A program made the translations under genes and the position numbers. A DNA stretch of 64,000 nucleotides from Isochrysis galbana (taxonomy: Eukaryota; Haptophyta; Isochrysidales; Isochrysidaceae): contig CM030938.1 in assembly GCA_018136815.1 (NCBI GenBank), positions 973,063 through 1,037,062 on the forward strand, in the 5' to 3' direction. How positions within the stretch are numbered: the stretch's first letter is position 1; every line of letters starts with the position of its first letter. Of this stretch, positions 24,810 through 35,880 are shown one piece after another. A model generated the notes under the pieces. The model ran no database searches, had not been told where the DNA came from, and was given only the letters and a program-made list of their open reading frames with translations.

Positions 24810-27638
24810 TTAGCGCAACCCATTTTCAGAATCGGCGATGCGTTGATTCTCGAGATATGCCTCGATTGCTGTATCTAGCACGTTGTGGGCAACGCATACC
24901 GAGGCGAACGTGCTTGGAGCTATGTTATCCTCATTGGCATTGTGCTGCTGCGCCAACTCGACCATATGGACGTAGAGCTCACGTGCATCTGACGCAGGAA
25001 GATCTGGAGAGAAGGAATGGACGAGTGAGGCAAACTCATGAATTGTGACTGGGCCTTTGGATCCAATCTCAGCCGCCACAAAGCGTGCACGCAGCATGTC
25101 CATCTGCTGTTGCCGGAACTGCCTCGCAACTCCCAAGGCTAGAAGCAAGAGTTCATCTGCGTCCAAGGCTGCAATATCAGGCCGCGAGATGCATGAAGCG
25201 TGGATATGGCCCAAGGCCATGCGATTCTGCGCGCGCATGCGCGCGCGCTCCTCTAAAAGGCGACGAAGATGGCGGGGGAGAATGGGTTCGAGCTCTTCAA
25301 TGAGGTCCTCAACGGAACCCCAGGATACATTTGTGTGACCAGCGATGCCTCCATCAAGCCTCATCTCTGCGGCGGCACTACTCTCGAGGCAGATGGCCAT
25401 GGAATTCAATGGCAAAACTAGCCGCTCGCGCAGTGTCTGACCCTCGCCGAAGACGACACGCAGGACGGTAAGCGCAATGCGAGTGGTAGGCACTTCCGAT
25501 GAGGGAGCAAGGAGACCAGCAGCCTCACAGAAGAGCTTGATGCGCGGATGCTTGGCGGCATTGGCACGTGCCGAATGCAGCAAGGTCCATAGCGCACGAC
25601 ATGCCTGCGATCGAACGCCATATTGAAGCAAGACGTGGCGCCATAGGTGGTTCGCAAAGTCGTTTGGCTTGCTTATGCAACAATGCGTGAACTTTAGAGA
25701 GCCAGAACCCTGTCCAAAGGCAGTGGCGGCATCTTCACCATCAAAAGCCGCAGCCAGGACGCGGGCAATAAGTGCGAGGGTCTCCTCGACGGTGCACGGG
25801 TCCTCGAGCGGCGGTGGCCGGGGGCGAAAGAGACGCTCATATTCGGGTCCGAAAGAGTAGTTCAATGGCGGCAAGCTGTCCATATCTATCCCGAAGCTAT
25901 TATCACGAGATAGATTTGAAATAGGGGATGGGACTCGCGGTGCGAAGTCCCGCGCACGCTGTGAACATGCGAGGCTTGGGCTCCGTGTAGGCGAGTCAGA
26001 TCTTGACGGAGTGCTAATCTGAGGGCTTGACGGGCTACCGTCACTGGGAATCTGGCCGCCCCAGCCCAGGCTCCGACGTCTTGCAAGAGCTGGAGAGGCC
26101 CGATCAGCAACCTCTAGAACAAGCGACGGGTGTAGAGATACCTCCATCGGACTCGGCATGTTGCACGAGGGAAGAGCTGCCTCAAACTCAGCCATACCGA
26201 TCGAGGTTTGCACAGCCACCTCGCTGGTCGCTACCTCTGAGACCGGACCATCGCACAAGGCTTGCGCTCCACAAGAGGCCGCCAACGTACGTTGCTGAGC
26301 CTCAGACGCATGCGCCGCGCCCGCCTTTTGCCCGCTAGGTGCTCCAGCCGTAGGTGCCAATGCTTGCGTCCCCTCACATGACTGAGCTTGCGATTCCTCC
26401 GGTGCAAAAAGGGGCAAACCAGTGCTCTCGCTGATGATCACATCGCCACGAAAGAGGAGTGCAACAACGCTGCGCTTCTCATTCGCACTGAGCCGCTCGA
26501 AAAGCTTAGAGAAAACGGTCAGTGAATTTGTCGTGGAGAAGGACTCCACGAGCGCCTCGATGCGCCGTTGCGGCGGCAGTCCTTTAAGAAAATCGCGAAT
26601 CGCGCCGAGCTGCGCATCTTCACCGCTCGCGCCATAGGCCTGCCTCAGAGCCTCTAGGCGTAGCTTCGTCGACGTGTGTGCAATGATGTAGGGCAGCGAA
26701 TCTTCTAGCATGCCTAGACGGCCATAGTATGGCAGATGCAACATCCAGAGCCTGACGAGGCTGAGCCTCTCATCGGGAAGTAGCAGATGGTAAAGGCCGT
26801 CTGCCGCTAGCATCTTGTGCTCGGTCTTCATGGTGCTCATGTAGTCGAGCGCATGACGAAGAGCTTTCTTCTCTTGCACTGACGATTTTTCCAGATCTTC
26901 CTTCCAGCCAGCCAGCTTCGCTGCAGCTGCAGCCCGCGTCTTGTCGCCGAAGACGCTTTCTCGCCGACGCGGCGGACTACTCGTAGCAGCAGCGCCGCAC
27001 TCATTCCTTGGCAGGGGCAGTTTGCCGGCACATCTTTGCCGGTCAGGCGAACCGGCATCCGCCATGCGCGGTCGAGGAAGGGCGCCTGAGGCGGACGTGT
27101 CGCTAGAACCCCACATGTCCGCCAGGTTTCTAAGGCGTTCAATCAACTTCAGATACTGCGCGCGAGCCAGGGCAGCCAGTCTGCCCCGCTCGACGCTCTC
27201 AGCCTCGACTTGTCGTATGATCTCAGACATGACCCAGTCCCAAGCTTCGAATTCGTTGGCCTGCGCCTCTTCCCTATCCTCCAGGTCATCCGCATGGGCG
27301 AGGCGACGCTGAAGCTCGGCGGTCACCACATGAAGGTCCTCCGTAGTCCATTCAGGCGCCGCAGGCCTTCGCGCTGTTAGAGGCGAGCCCGCGCTTGCTG
27401 ACGAGGTGGAGGCGCAGAGTAGCCCGGTGGAGGAGACGGCGCGCCGGAGCGCAGGTGAAGGTGCTGGAGTCGTTCGAGGCCCGCTGAGCTCGGCCCGCTG
27501 GCTCTGTGGCTTTGGAGGGCGTGCGGTGGCCATGGAAGAGAGAGTTTCCGAACGCTGGAGCAGCGGAGAAGCTGAGGGAGAGGCTGTGGAGGCGGTGGGA
27601 GCCAAGTGAAGGGTGGGGAGAAGGCTGCGCCGGCCCAT
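24810..27638 (-). CDS. TSNAXIP1-like, probably flagellum-associated protein
   Basis: 942-residue intronless frame; Met36 at 27533 is an alternative start. After a Ser/Pro-rich leader, residues ~95-170 form a charged helical block (EFEAWDWVMSEIIRQVEAES, VERGRLAALARAQYLKLIER) resembling the N-terminal region of translin-associated factor X-interacting protein 1. A second helical region (~225-390) and a Ser/Pro-rich linker follow. Near ~655-735 comes a segment like the TSNAXIP1 C-terminal half (LWRHVLLQYGVRSQACRALW, then ARANAAKHPRIKLFCEAAGL). Residues ~850-915 look like a degenerate EF-hand pair. TSNAXIP1 relatives occur in ciliated eukaryotes; role here is inferred. The upstream GA repeats give a purine-rich 5' region. 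Confidence 0.55.
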   Translation of the reverse strand: MGRRSLLPTLHLAPTASTASPSASPLLQRSETLSSMATARPPKPQSQRAELSGPRTTPAPSPALRRAVSSTGLLCASTSSASAGSPLTARRPAAPEWTTEDLHVVTAELQRRLAHADDLEDREEAQANEFEAWDWVMSEIIRQVEAESVERGRLAALARAQYLKLIERLRNLADMWGSSDTSASGALPRPRMADAGSPDRQRCAGKLPLPRNECGAAATSSPPRRRESVFGDKTRAAAAAKLAGWKEDLEKSSVQEKKALRHALDYMSTMKTEHKMLAADGLYHLLLPDERLSLVRLWMLHLPYYGRLGMLEDSLPYIIAHTSTKLRLEALRQAYGASGEDAQLGAIRDFLKGLPPQRRIEALVESFSTTNSLTVFSKLFERLSANEKRSVVALLFRGDVIISESTGLPLFAPEESQAQSCEGTQALAPTAGAPSGQKAGAAHASEAQQRTLAASCGAQALCDGPVSEVATSEVAVQTSIGMAEFEAALPSCNMPSPMEVSLHPSLVLEVADRASPALARRRSLGWGGQIPSDGSPSSPQISTPSRSDSPTRSPSLACSQRARDFAPRVPSPISNLSRDNSFGIDMDSLPPLNYSFGPEYERLFRPRPPPLEDPCTVEETLALIARVLAAAFDGEDAATAFGQGSGSLKFTHCCISKPNDFANHLWRHVLLQYGVRSQACRALWTLLHSARANAAKHPRIKLFCEAAGLLAPSSEVPTTRIALTVLRVVFGEGQTLRERLVLPLNSMAICLESSAAAEMRLDGGIAGHTNVSWGSVEDLIEELEPILPRHLRRLLEERARMRAQNRMALGHIHASCISRPDIAALDADELLLLALGVARQFRQQQMDMLRARFVAAEIGSKGPVTIHEFASLVHSFSPDLPASDARELYVHMVELAQQHNANEDNIAPSTFASVCVAHNVLDTAIEAYLENQRIADSENGLR

Positions 27639-27639
27639 C

Positions 27640-27849
27640 CTCCTCCTCGACTGCTCTCCGCTCGCGAGCAGGAGAGGCTGGCGAGCAGGAGAGAGGGGGA
27701 AGGGAGGGAGGGAGGGGAGAGGGGGGGGAGAAGGGGGAGGGGATTCGTTGGGGGCGGGAGAGAGAGAGGGAGAGAAGAGAGAGAGAAGGGAAGGAGGGAG
27801 AGGGGGAGAGAGAAGAAGAAGAGAAGGGGGGAGCGGAAGAGGGAAGTGA

Positions 27850-27882
<33 letters not shown>

Positions 27883-27911
27883 GAGCAATGCAGAGATAAT
27901 ATGCGGGTGGC

Positions 27912-27949
<38 letters not shown>

Positions 27950-28045
27950 AGTAGAGAGGGGGAGGTAAGGGAAGAGAGAGAGAGAAGAGAGAGAGAAGAG
28001 AGAGAGAAGAGAGAGGGGAGGAGGGAGAGATCCCTTTCGCTGAGA
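27640..28045. repeat. (GA)n microsatellite block
   Basis: Long interrupted GA/GGGA/GAGAA repeats immediately upstream of the TSNAXIP1-like gene. Plus-strand frames rich in Glu-Arg through it are artefacts. Confidence 0.9.
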
Positions 28046-28555
28046 ATGTCCTCTCTTACTACTTACTACACTTGAGACTTGATAGTTCCCTTTCTATTTT
28101 CAATCCGCCGCTTGGACCTTTTCCTTTTCGCCATTTAGTAGGTTTCTTTTTCGAGGGGGGTCCCAGCAAAAATAGAAAGATAAACATAGTACATAAACGA
28201 AGGACCAAGGCGCAAAGCGCAAAACAAAGGGAGAAGAAGAAGAAGACACGGGAATGGCGAACGGCGACGGCGGCGGGAGACGGGTCGGCCTCCTCCTCCT
28301 GTCATGAGTTGTTTCTCCCAGTTTCTGGAGGGCAGCCGAGCAGAGAGCAGAGCGGAGCGCAGCGGCCTCGCTCGTAGGTCGTAGGGGTACACAGACGCAG
28401 ACAGCAGACAATACCTCGAGCTCCTCGAGGACGCCCCACCGCCTAGGGCTAGTTAAAAATGTAAAAATATGTGACATATTGAAGTGCATATTTGGGTCAA
28501 CTTTTCCGGACTACTATGGCGGTCAAACGGTTTTTTTTTAATGGGGGTGAACAAT
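28046..28555. other. intergenic, no supported gene
   Basis: No recognisable ORF; mixed composition running into the assembly gap. Confidence 0.5.
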
Positions 28556-28655
28556 NNNNNNNNNNNNNNNNNNNNNNNNNNNNNNNNNNNNNNNNNNNNN
28601 NNNNNNNNNNNNNNNNNNNNNNNNNNNNNNNNNNNNNNNNNNNNNNNNNNNNNNN
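28556..28655. other. Assembly gap (100 N)
   Basis: Exactly 100 consecutive N, a conventional gap of unknown size between contigs. Features on its two sides may not be truly adjacent. Confidence 1.
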
Positions 28656-30549
28656 TCTTGGTTAAGATGCTTCAACCCACCGGCTGCTGCCTATTTTGGG
28701 CACGCGACGCCTCGGTACTCGGCGAGGATGGGGCATCAGTACTGAGATCAGTTCACCTCGAGCTGATGACATATTCTCTATCAGTTGTCAGTTGTCAGTT
28801 GTCAGTTGTCAGCAGGGCTTGTAACAATTACGGCCCGCCCGGCCTAAGGGCGAGGAAAATTTTGGGGGATATAACGGCCTTACCTTAGAAAGAAATACGG
28901 CAAAAATAACGCCATTACCCCACCCAATGCCAATGCCCTTACTTTACGGGCTTACCTGCTGTTTGAGGTAACGGCGTTTCTTTCAACTCGCCCCCTTCCC
29001 CCTCCCCCCCTCGCCCCCTGTCCCCCCTGTCCCCCTCCCCCTCCTTCCCCCGTCCTCCCCGGTGACGACACGACAGGCCCTCATTTTTTTTCACTTTTTG
29101 ACCTCATTCTTTACGGGGATGGGGGGTGCCGAGGGGGGGGCGACTGTGGCCATGGCCATAGAGAGTAGAGAGTAGAGAGTAGAGAGTAGAGAGTAGAGAG
29201 AGTAGAGAGCAGAGAGCAGAGAGAGGAAAAGTGCGGCAATGCCCTTACTCTCTCTTCTTCTCTTGCCAGAGGCGAGCATCAAAAGGGCGGGATAACGAGG
29301 AGGGCGGGAGAAACAACGGCGGGGCTTGCCGCTCGCCTCGCGCTTTCTCTTTCACCCGATCGCCTCATCGCCTCTCGCTTGTGTCTTTTATTTATCCTTA
29401 TTCTACAGACTTTTCTTATGTTTATACTACTAAAAATTTAAAAATACAGAAATATGCTCTCTCATGCTCTCTCGCTCTCTCTAGCCTCTCTCTCGCACGC
29501 GCGCGTCGCCCGCAGCAATGAGCCTGCAGAGCTATTACATGGGAGTGCCCACTGACCTCGCACACGGGCAAGGGGAGGAGGGCGGCGGCGGTGCTTCTCC
29601 CAGCTTGCGCCCGGCATCGGCCCGTCCCCGTCCCCCCCGCGCCCCCGTCCCGGGCGGACAGCAAGTGCTTTTTTTTGGCACCGCTTGCGCCAGTTGTTGC
29701 GGCCGCAGCCAAGTTCGAGCCGTGGAAGCAAGAGGGCTCGATTGGGCTCAGTCATGCCGACTAGGCTGAGTCTCCTCTCAGCCACGACGAATACTTGGAG
29801 CCGGTGGCACCAAAGGGCCAGTCCCGCACGCCATCTTCACCTTTGGCTTCTGCATCAAAGGCCTCGCGTCAGGCTCAAAGAATTGGCGGTGCATGTATCC
29901 GAAACAGGCCAAGAGGGGGGGGGGGGGCTACTTGCCTTGTGGTGAAATGTTAGACTACCCGCAGGCTGGGAATGTCTGGCGCTCGTGAGTGGTTCGCCTT
30001 TAGCCTCTGCCCCTACAGCCCCCAGCCCTCGCCAGCTGACCGAACGCCTCGCTCCGTTGCCATAGAGCTGTGCCAAGAGCTTACTGCCATGGCGCGCGCC
30101 TGTCTGTGGCCCCTCTTCAGGTCCCCAGGAGGCCTGCAGGGAGCCTGGGAGCACAGCTCAAGGTGCAGGTGAGGCTGGGGCATGCGCATGGCCCTGGTCC
30201 CTGGTCCCTCCTGCCTCTCCCTCGCTGGCTCTCGCGCCCCTGCCGGAATAGCCACATACGGAATAGCCAGAAGCCGCCCAGCCAGCGACGCCAATCGCGC
30301 GCGACGCGCCCCAAAGCCTCGTCGAAAACGGCAGCCGCGGCGCCTCAGCGCACGCGCGCTAACGTCCGCCACCGGAGTCTTGGAGAGCCCAACCTCGAAC
30401 CGAGCCCGGGCGTGCTGCGAGCCCGTTCTTGGTCCTCCTCTGCCTCGCCAACGCCGCCCCCTCCGGCCCACGGCGCGGCCCTAGCACCAAGCGTCTTGTC
30501 TCTTGTCTGCCAGGCTGTCCAGTGTCCAGTGTCTGCTTGGCGACTAATC
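28656..30549. other. repeat-rich intergenic region
   Basis: Holds a heptamer repeat (tcagttg, about five copies, 28779-28810), C-rich runs at 28985-29070, and a (GAGAGTA)n microsatellite at 29158-29220. Open frames at 29500-30550 (Ala/Arg/Pro-rich) have no recognisable domain, and several frames are open at once as expected of GC-rich DNA. I cannot support a gene. Confidence 0.5.
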
Positions 30550-31190
30550 TAACTGAGCATTAGTACCACTACTCTCACTAGCCCGGTACTAACACGACAG
30601 CCCTCAGCGCACCTGCCCGCACACCTTGGCGCGTGTTGTTGCCCCAGATACATACATCTATGCACCCCTCCACATCTCCCCCCTCGCAAGCCCCCGGCTC
30701 CCATTCTAACTCCCCACAAGTTAAAATGAGGGAAAACCCATTGAGGCGGACCGATCGACGCCGGCCGACTCTCCGGGAAAAAGCACCGGGGGGGGGGGAG
30801 GAACCTCTCGTCAAAAAAGGAGAACGGCCCTTCCAGCTCGCGCCGTGAGCAGTTCTCGAGAAATAATAATAAAACAACTGAGCGTTAGTACCACTCACTA
30901 CTCCCACTAGCCCGGTACTATCACGACACCCCTCAGCGCACTTGCCCGCACTCCTTGAAGTGATGGCACAGACACATACACATATGCATCCCTTCAAATC
31001 TCCCCCCTCGCAAACCCCCGGCTCCCATTATAACTCCCCACAAGTTACAATGAGGGAAAACCCATCGAGGCGGACCGGTCGACGCCGGCCGACTCTCCGG
31101 GGAAAAACACCGGGGGGGGGGGGGGAGGGACCTCTCGTCGTGAAGCAGAACGGCCCTTACAGCTCGCGCCGCGAGTAGTCCTCGAAGAAA
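30550..31190 (+). repeat. Two tandem ~325-bp repeat units
   Basis: Unit 1 (about 30553-30878) and unit 2 (about 30881-31190) match almost throughout: gagcrttagtaccact, tagcccggtact, ccctcagcgcac, ctcccccctcgcaa, accccccggctcccat, a G-run and ctcgcgccg. Each ends near a cTCGAGAAATAA-type boundary. No coding capacity recognised. Confidence 0.85.
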
Positions 31191-31194
31191 TAAA

Positions 31195-31795
31195 TGACTG
31201 CGCCCCCCGATACCTGCCACAGGGACGTCTTGAGCCACTCCCTTCTTCTCGCCCCTCCTGTCGCCAGCCGCCCCCCTTCGCCCGTTTGCTAACGCAAACG
31301 GGGCCCGTTTCTTACCTCACTCCATCGGGGGGGGCGCAAATTCCCCCCTCTCCCTCTCTCCATTCTCCTCCACCCCTCTCCCTGCGGCGCGTCGCCATGC
31401 GGCGCGCCACGGCCTGCTCTCAGAGGGCCTTTGGGGGCTCCCAGAGGGCCAGCAAGGGCAGCTCAGGGGGCAGTGGAGGCTGGGGCTCAGCCCCTGGCCC
31501 CCCCTGCCTCTCCCACGCTTGCCACGCTGGCCATTGGAGCCTCCCAGTGGCCTCTGTATGCCTGGCGACCAGGGGAGGGGGGGGAGTCAGCTCGAGGGCA
31601 GGCCCATGCTGGGCGTGGGAGTGCGAGTCTCGGCCCGCGCCCACTAGGGGTCTGGGCCAGAGTGTTGATTGCCCAGCCCCTGCCAAAGGGCAGGGGCTGG
31701 GGTTGATTGTACGGGCCCACCCCGGGGGGTGTCCGCGATGGAGAGAGGGGGGCGCGAGGCCCCCATTGACCCCCACTTATAAAAGTAGTTTGAGT
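31195..31795 (+). repeat. ~600-bp GC-rich SINE-like repeat, copy C
   Basis: Starts after a TCGAAGAAATAAA boundary. It carries the palindrome CCGTTTGC-taacGCAAACGG, a G-run, and near the end GGCGCGAGGCCCCC plus the terminal hairpin ACTT-ATAA-AAGT (31775-31786). Nearly the same sequence occurs inverted at 51530-52115. Overlapping open frames on both strands translate the repeat and are not genes. Confidence 0.85.
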
Positions 31796-32422
31796 TCTCG
31801 AGAAATAAACGACTGCGAGTCGAGTAGCCTGTGCCACCTTCAGGATACTCTTCTCGAGCTTGAGCCGCTCCCTTCTCTCTCCCGCCTGTCGCCGGCCGCC
31901 TCCTACCCGTTTGCTTACGCAAACGGGGCCTGTTTCTAACCACACTCCATCGGGGGGGATGCAAAACCCCCCCTCTCCCTCTCTCCACTCTCTCCCTTTG
32001 TCGTCCCTGCGGCGCGTCGCCATGCGGCGCGCCCTGGCCTGCTCTCAGGGGCCCTTTGGGGGCTCCCAGGTCCCAGGGGGCCAGCAAGGGCAGCTCAGGG
32101 GGCAGTGGAGGCTGGGGCTCAGCCCCTGGCCCCCCCTGCCTCTCCCACGCTCGCCTCGCTGGCCATGGGAGCCGCCCAGAGACACCTGTATGCCTGGCGA
32201 CCAGGGACAGAGGGGGAGTCAGCTCGAGGGCAGGCCCAGCGCGGGTGTGGGAGTGCGGCTCGCGGGCCGCGCCCCCGAAGGGTCTGGGCCAGATTGTTGA
32301 GTGCCCTGCCCCTGCCAAAGGGCAGGGGCTGGGGTTGATTGTACGGGCCCACCCCGGGGGGTGTCCGCGATGGTGTGAGGGGGGCGCGAGGCCCCCATTG
32401 TCCCCCACTTATAAAAGTAGGT
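31796..32422 (+). repeat. ~600-bp GC-rich SINE-like repeat, copy D
   Basis: Direct tandem neighbour of copy C with the same internal order and the same terminal hairpin ACTT-ATAA-AAGT (32407-32418). The first ~70 bp after the CTCGAGAAATAAA boundary differ from copy C. Confidence 0.85.
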
Positions 32423-32469
32423 TGTCTGCTTGGCGACTAGGGGGGAGGGAGGGTCAGAACGATAAGTAG

Positions 32470-32675
32470 GCCACACCAAGCCTGGGGTTGGGTGTGCGAT
32501 CCAAACCCAGCCCTCAAGGAGGGTCTCGGCAAGTGCGGCGAGGACAAGGCGCCCCTCTGCCTACCAAGAGGCGAGGCAAGGGGGCGCGTGGTTCCCTGCC
32601 CCCATCAGGGGGGCCAACCAAGGGGGGAGGGAGCGTGCTCTCCCCCATGCGAACCAAGTATAACCTTGGATGAAA
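32470..32675 (+). repeat. Short GC-rich SINE-like repeat, copy E
   Basis: Ends with CCCCCATGCGAA and the hairpin CCAAG-TATAAC-CTTGG (32654-32669). Different body from copies C and D but the same type of terminus. From 32676 to 33016 there is no supported gene; an open frame at 32736-32978 (-) could hold a last exon of the NT-C2 gene, but I see no convincing splice junction. Confidence 0.55.
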
Positions 32676-33016
32676 ACAGTAGTTAAAAGAGTGAGTGACC
32701 GTGCTACCACTTACCGTGCTACCATCACAATGGATTCAATGGATGACACCAGCGACTTCATCCGTGAGCACGTGAGCACATGGCAATTGTGACCCCTTAT
32801 CAAGGGCGAAGCTCGCTTCCAAGAGCCGCATCAATCGTGTAAATGGTCTTGACGTTTGGTACACACCATGGTTGCATTCCGCTACTGCAGTCAACGCTAC
32901 GTGGCGATGCGCTTTGCATTCGAAGAAGGCCGGCTCTCCCGTGTTTGTGGCTTCGTTGGCTCCGTCATTATCGGGCACATTGGCGCGTGGGGGAAGACTC
33001 CGCCCCCCGCTGCCCG

Positions 33017-35725
33017 TCAGCGTACCTTCTTCCCGCTCTGCAGCTCATGCCCTATGAGCAGCCGGTCTCGTTCAGTGGTGAGTGTGTTTACACGAGTCTG
33101 CAGCTCCTTGATCACTGCCCCAAACGCCGCCGACAGCTGCTCCTCCATATCCGCTCTCTCTTGTCTGCTCGATTGCAGTTCTACCTCGAGCTGCTGGATC
33201 ACGGCGTCGCGCTTTCCCTTACGCGGATCGCGGCGGAGAACCCTATTCTCAGCAGAGAGGTGGTCTATGCGTTGGCGCAAGTACTTCACCTCCGAATAGG
33301 ACTGTTTCAGCCGGTCGTGCAATTGTCGAATCTCTTTCTGCATGTCATCTGTCTCTGCTGCCGCGCGTACCTGAGGGTGCAGCGCACAACGCTCAGGCGG
33401 GCGGTGCGCGAGGGCTTTGCAGTCGGCATGGCAAGCGGCAAGGGGCAAAGTCGCACCTTCTCCTCCTGATTGGCCCACATCCTCTCGATCGCCGCGTCGC
33501 GCGTCGCGGCCATCTGCGCCCTTGCCCCAGCGTCCATCGGTGCGTATCCAACAGCACCTTGTGGCGATGCTGAGCCGAACGGGTTGGTCGAGCAGTCCCC
33601 TCCTACCACAGGAGCGCGCGCCGCTCCTGGGACAACAGCCCCGTTCCCGAGGCTGCCATTGGTGCCCCGCGAGTTCTTTCCGCCAAAAGCCCCGACCCTT
33701 CTGGCGGCATTCCCCGCGCGCCGAAACTTAGAAAGCGCGGTGCTGGGCGCCACCGCCGGCGGGAAGCTGCTATTGTTGAGCTCAGACCGTCCAACAACCC
33801 ATCGCCCGCCGCTGCCAAAGCCGCCACTCGCCTCGGCGCTGCCCGATCGCACCGAGTCTTCATCGCGCACGGAGTCGCCTACCGAATGCAACAGAAGAAC
33901 GGCATGAGTCAGAGGGTTCGTATGGTGCAATCGACTGTCCTCAATCCGAGCTTCCATCCCGGCTGCTAGCGCGATAAGGGCGGCGCACCCGCTTCGCTAT
34001 CGGCGTCGGTGTGAAACGAAGCAACCGACGAATCGTCAGAGTAGCCGTCTGCCGACACGTTTTGCAGCCAGTGTGAGCAGAGAGTCATCCGTAGCGTAAC
34101 CTTGCCCTCGAGGAATGACAGCTCAACTCGCGTGTTCGACACCTCCTGCGACGCATACGTTGCTAGGTCAACCGTGACCACCCCTAGCTTTGCGTTTGTC
34201 GGCTTGCCGCGCCGTGTCGCTGCGTCGGTGTGCTCCAGCGCAAACTTGGCCGTCTTGGACTCGAAGCTACCCGTCTTGGTCGACTTAAACAGCGTACAGA
34301 TCTGTGCGAGATCTTGCGCGATGATGGCTGTGCGAGACAGCGAACCGTCGATGGGCGAGAGCTCCTGAAGGCAGTGTGCGACAAGGAGGTGGCTTCACAA
34401 GAGAGGCTGCCGCCCTCACTAATCGTGACCCACTATGCACGCGTTTTGGACGCGCCTCTGGAAGATGCAAGGGCTCTCTAGACAACTGGCGGAAACCCCA
34501 GACGCGCACCCGCGTCACTGTCTCGTACCCGCATGTCCTCCCTCCCCTCCGAGCACCAACTCTGCAGCGCCATGCCAGCTTGCGCAGTGATACTACCCCC
34601 CGACTTCTGAAAATGCGCGCGGGCGATGACCTCCACCATTTCAACAGGACCGGGGGGTAGGGGCCACGATGCGCGGTCTCCCACCCTTCTCTGCCTCCTA
34701 TCCTCCACCAGTCACAGCTACCACCCCCTCCCACCTCCGAACCCTCTTGGCCTCGCCTCCGCTTCACTGTTTCCTCCTTGATCGGAATGGCTGAGCTGAG
34801 GCCTTCCATGCCAATTCCTCCGGTTGCAACGTATTGCAACAATTCTCATGCTCCACGCCCACCTACTCCCACCCCATGAGTGCACTTTCTGGATCTGGAT
34901 AGACTCAGCCCCCGCCCTTCTGTACCCTCTCTTCCCAACTCCCCTCTTCTACGTGTATCCCCAAAACCCCAAGTCTCTCGTCGGCGCCGGTGTCCCTCGT
35001 TGGCAGCGACAGGTTTGATGTCCGCCTTGCGAGCCCACCCCTTCCAAACGAGCGCGAGGTCCCCACTCGCCACATCCCGGCACCCGACCATCCAACCTCC
35101 AACCCTCACGTGATCGACCTGCCTGACGAGGAAAGGCTTTGAGGCCGCCCTCATGTAGCCTCTCTTCCACACACTCTCCACCATCCATACCTTCTTGGGC
35201 CTCTCCAAGCGCACCCCCATGATATTCTTCCATCTGGAAGTGCGTTCCGAGCGCGCTCCTTCAATCGTCCTTGATCCGGAAGGGATCAGTAGCCGCCCTG
35301 TGGTACCCTCTCTTCCAAACGAGCGTGAGGCTTACCCCCTCCCTCCCGTCCCACAAGCCACCCCCAGGCCTCAATGTGGTAGTACCAGTACCAAGCCATT
35401 CGGAGGACTTCTTCTCTCCGCTCCAGCAGATCTCTGTGATGAGGAAAGGCTCAGTGGCCACCCTCTTGCAGCCCCTACTCCACATCTCCCCTCTCCTTCC
35501 ACCCTCCCACTCCTCGTCACACGTCACCTCTCAGCCTCAACGTGAAATAACCGCTCTCACGCCAAGCGCCCAGCCTTCCAACCTCTCCAGGCGCACCTCC
35601 TTGATGGGAAAAGGCTCTGTGGCCGCCCTCCTGTATCCCTTCTTCCAGACGAGCGCGAGGCTCCCCTCAATTTCGAGGCCTGAGAGCTCGACAGAGACGT
35701 CCTGAGCACGGAAGCAAAACTTCAT
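33017..35725 (-). CDS. NT-type C2 domain and coiled-coil protein (EEIG1/EHBP1-like)
   Basis: Exons in coding order: 35725-35597, 34364-33989, 33878-33457, 33370-33017 (last possibly ending at 33026 with a further exon); joins keep phase. The first two exons encode an N-terminal C2 (NT-C2) domain: strands FCFRAQDVSVELSGLEIEGS and ALVWKKGYRRAATEPF, then ICTLFKSTKTGSFESKTAKF, AKLGVVTVDLATYA and KVTLRMTLCSHWLQNVSAD. Families with this fold link membranes to the cytoskeleton or endocytic traffic. A Ser/Gly-rich middle and a C-terminal coiled coil (MQKEIRQLHDRLKQSYSEVK, EVELQSSRQERADMEEQLSA) follow. Donors are mostly GTGCGN. Intron 1 (34365-35596) is filled by degenerate copies of the end of exon 1. 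Length about 426 residues as modelled. Confidence 0.75.
34770..35596 (-). repeat. Satellite of the exon-1 3' half within intron 1
   Basis: At least four, probably five, diverged copies of the sequence encoding VWKKGYRRAATEPFPIKE. Their ends lie at about 35432, 35267, 35119, 35002 and possibly 34774 (first three spacings 165, 165 and 148 bp). Examples translate as LTLVWKRGYHRAATDPFRIK, VWKRGYMRAASKPFLV and RVATEPFLITE. The GTGCGCYTGGAGAGG donor region is copied as well. The copies look mostly frame-damaged. Confidence 0.75.
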
Positions 35726-35799
35726 TGGGCTCTTTCCCACGTGAGGACGGCTGCGAGGCAGACGCATGGCCACTCAAAGGGAGAGTAAGGGAGGCAGAC

Positions 35800-35880
35800 G
35801 GGAGGGAGGAGGGAGGGAAGGAGGGGAGGCGAGGGAGGGAGGGAGGGAGGGAGGGAGGGAGGGAGAGAGAGAGGAGGGGG
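35800..35880. repeat. (GGGA)n microsatellite
   Basis: GGGAGGGA repeats 75-155 bp upstream of the NT-C2 gene start. Confidence 0.9.

Noticed and set aside
27506-28075. 189-residue Glu/Arg repeat protein
   Set aside because: Translation of GA microsatellites; several frames open at once.
28779-28810. CRISPR-like short repeats
   Set aside because: Contiguous heptamers without spacers in a eukaryotic genome; a plain minisatellite.
28484-28888. Frame running through the N gap
   Set aside because: Artefact of unknown bases.
31286-32479. Overlapping 80-250 residue Gly/Pro/Arg-rich frames on both strands
   Set aside because: They follow repeat copies C and D, recur inverted at 51530-52115 with the same codons shifted, and have no fold; best explained as non-coding repeats.
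33418-33957. Plus-strand frame and a longer minus-strand frame reading through exon 3 of the NT-C2 gene
   Set aside because: The minus frame reads through the predicted acceptor at 33878 and donor at 33457; the spliced model fits phase and the coiled-coil continuation.
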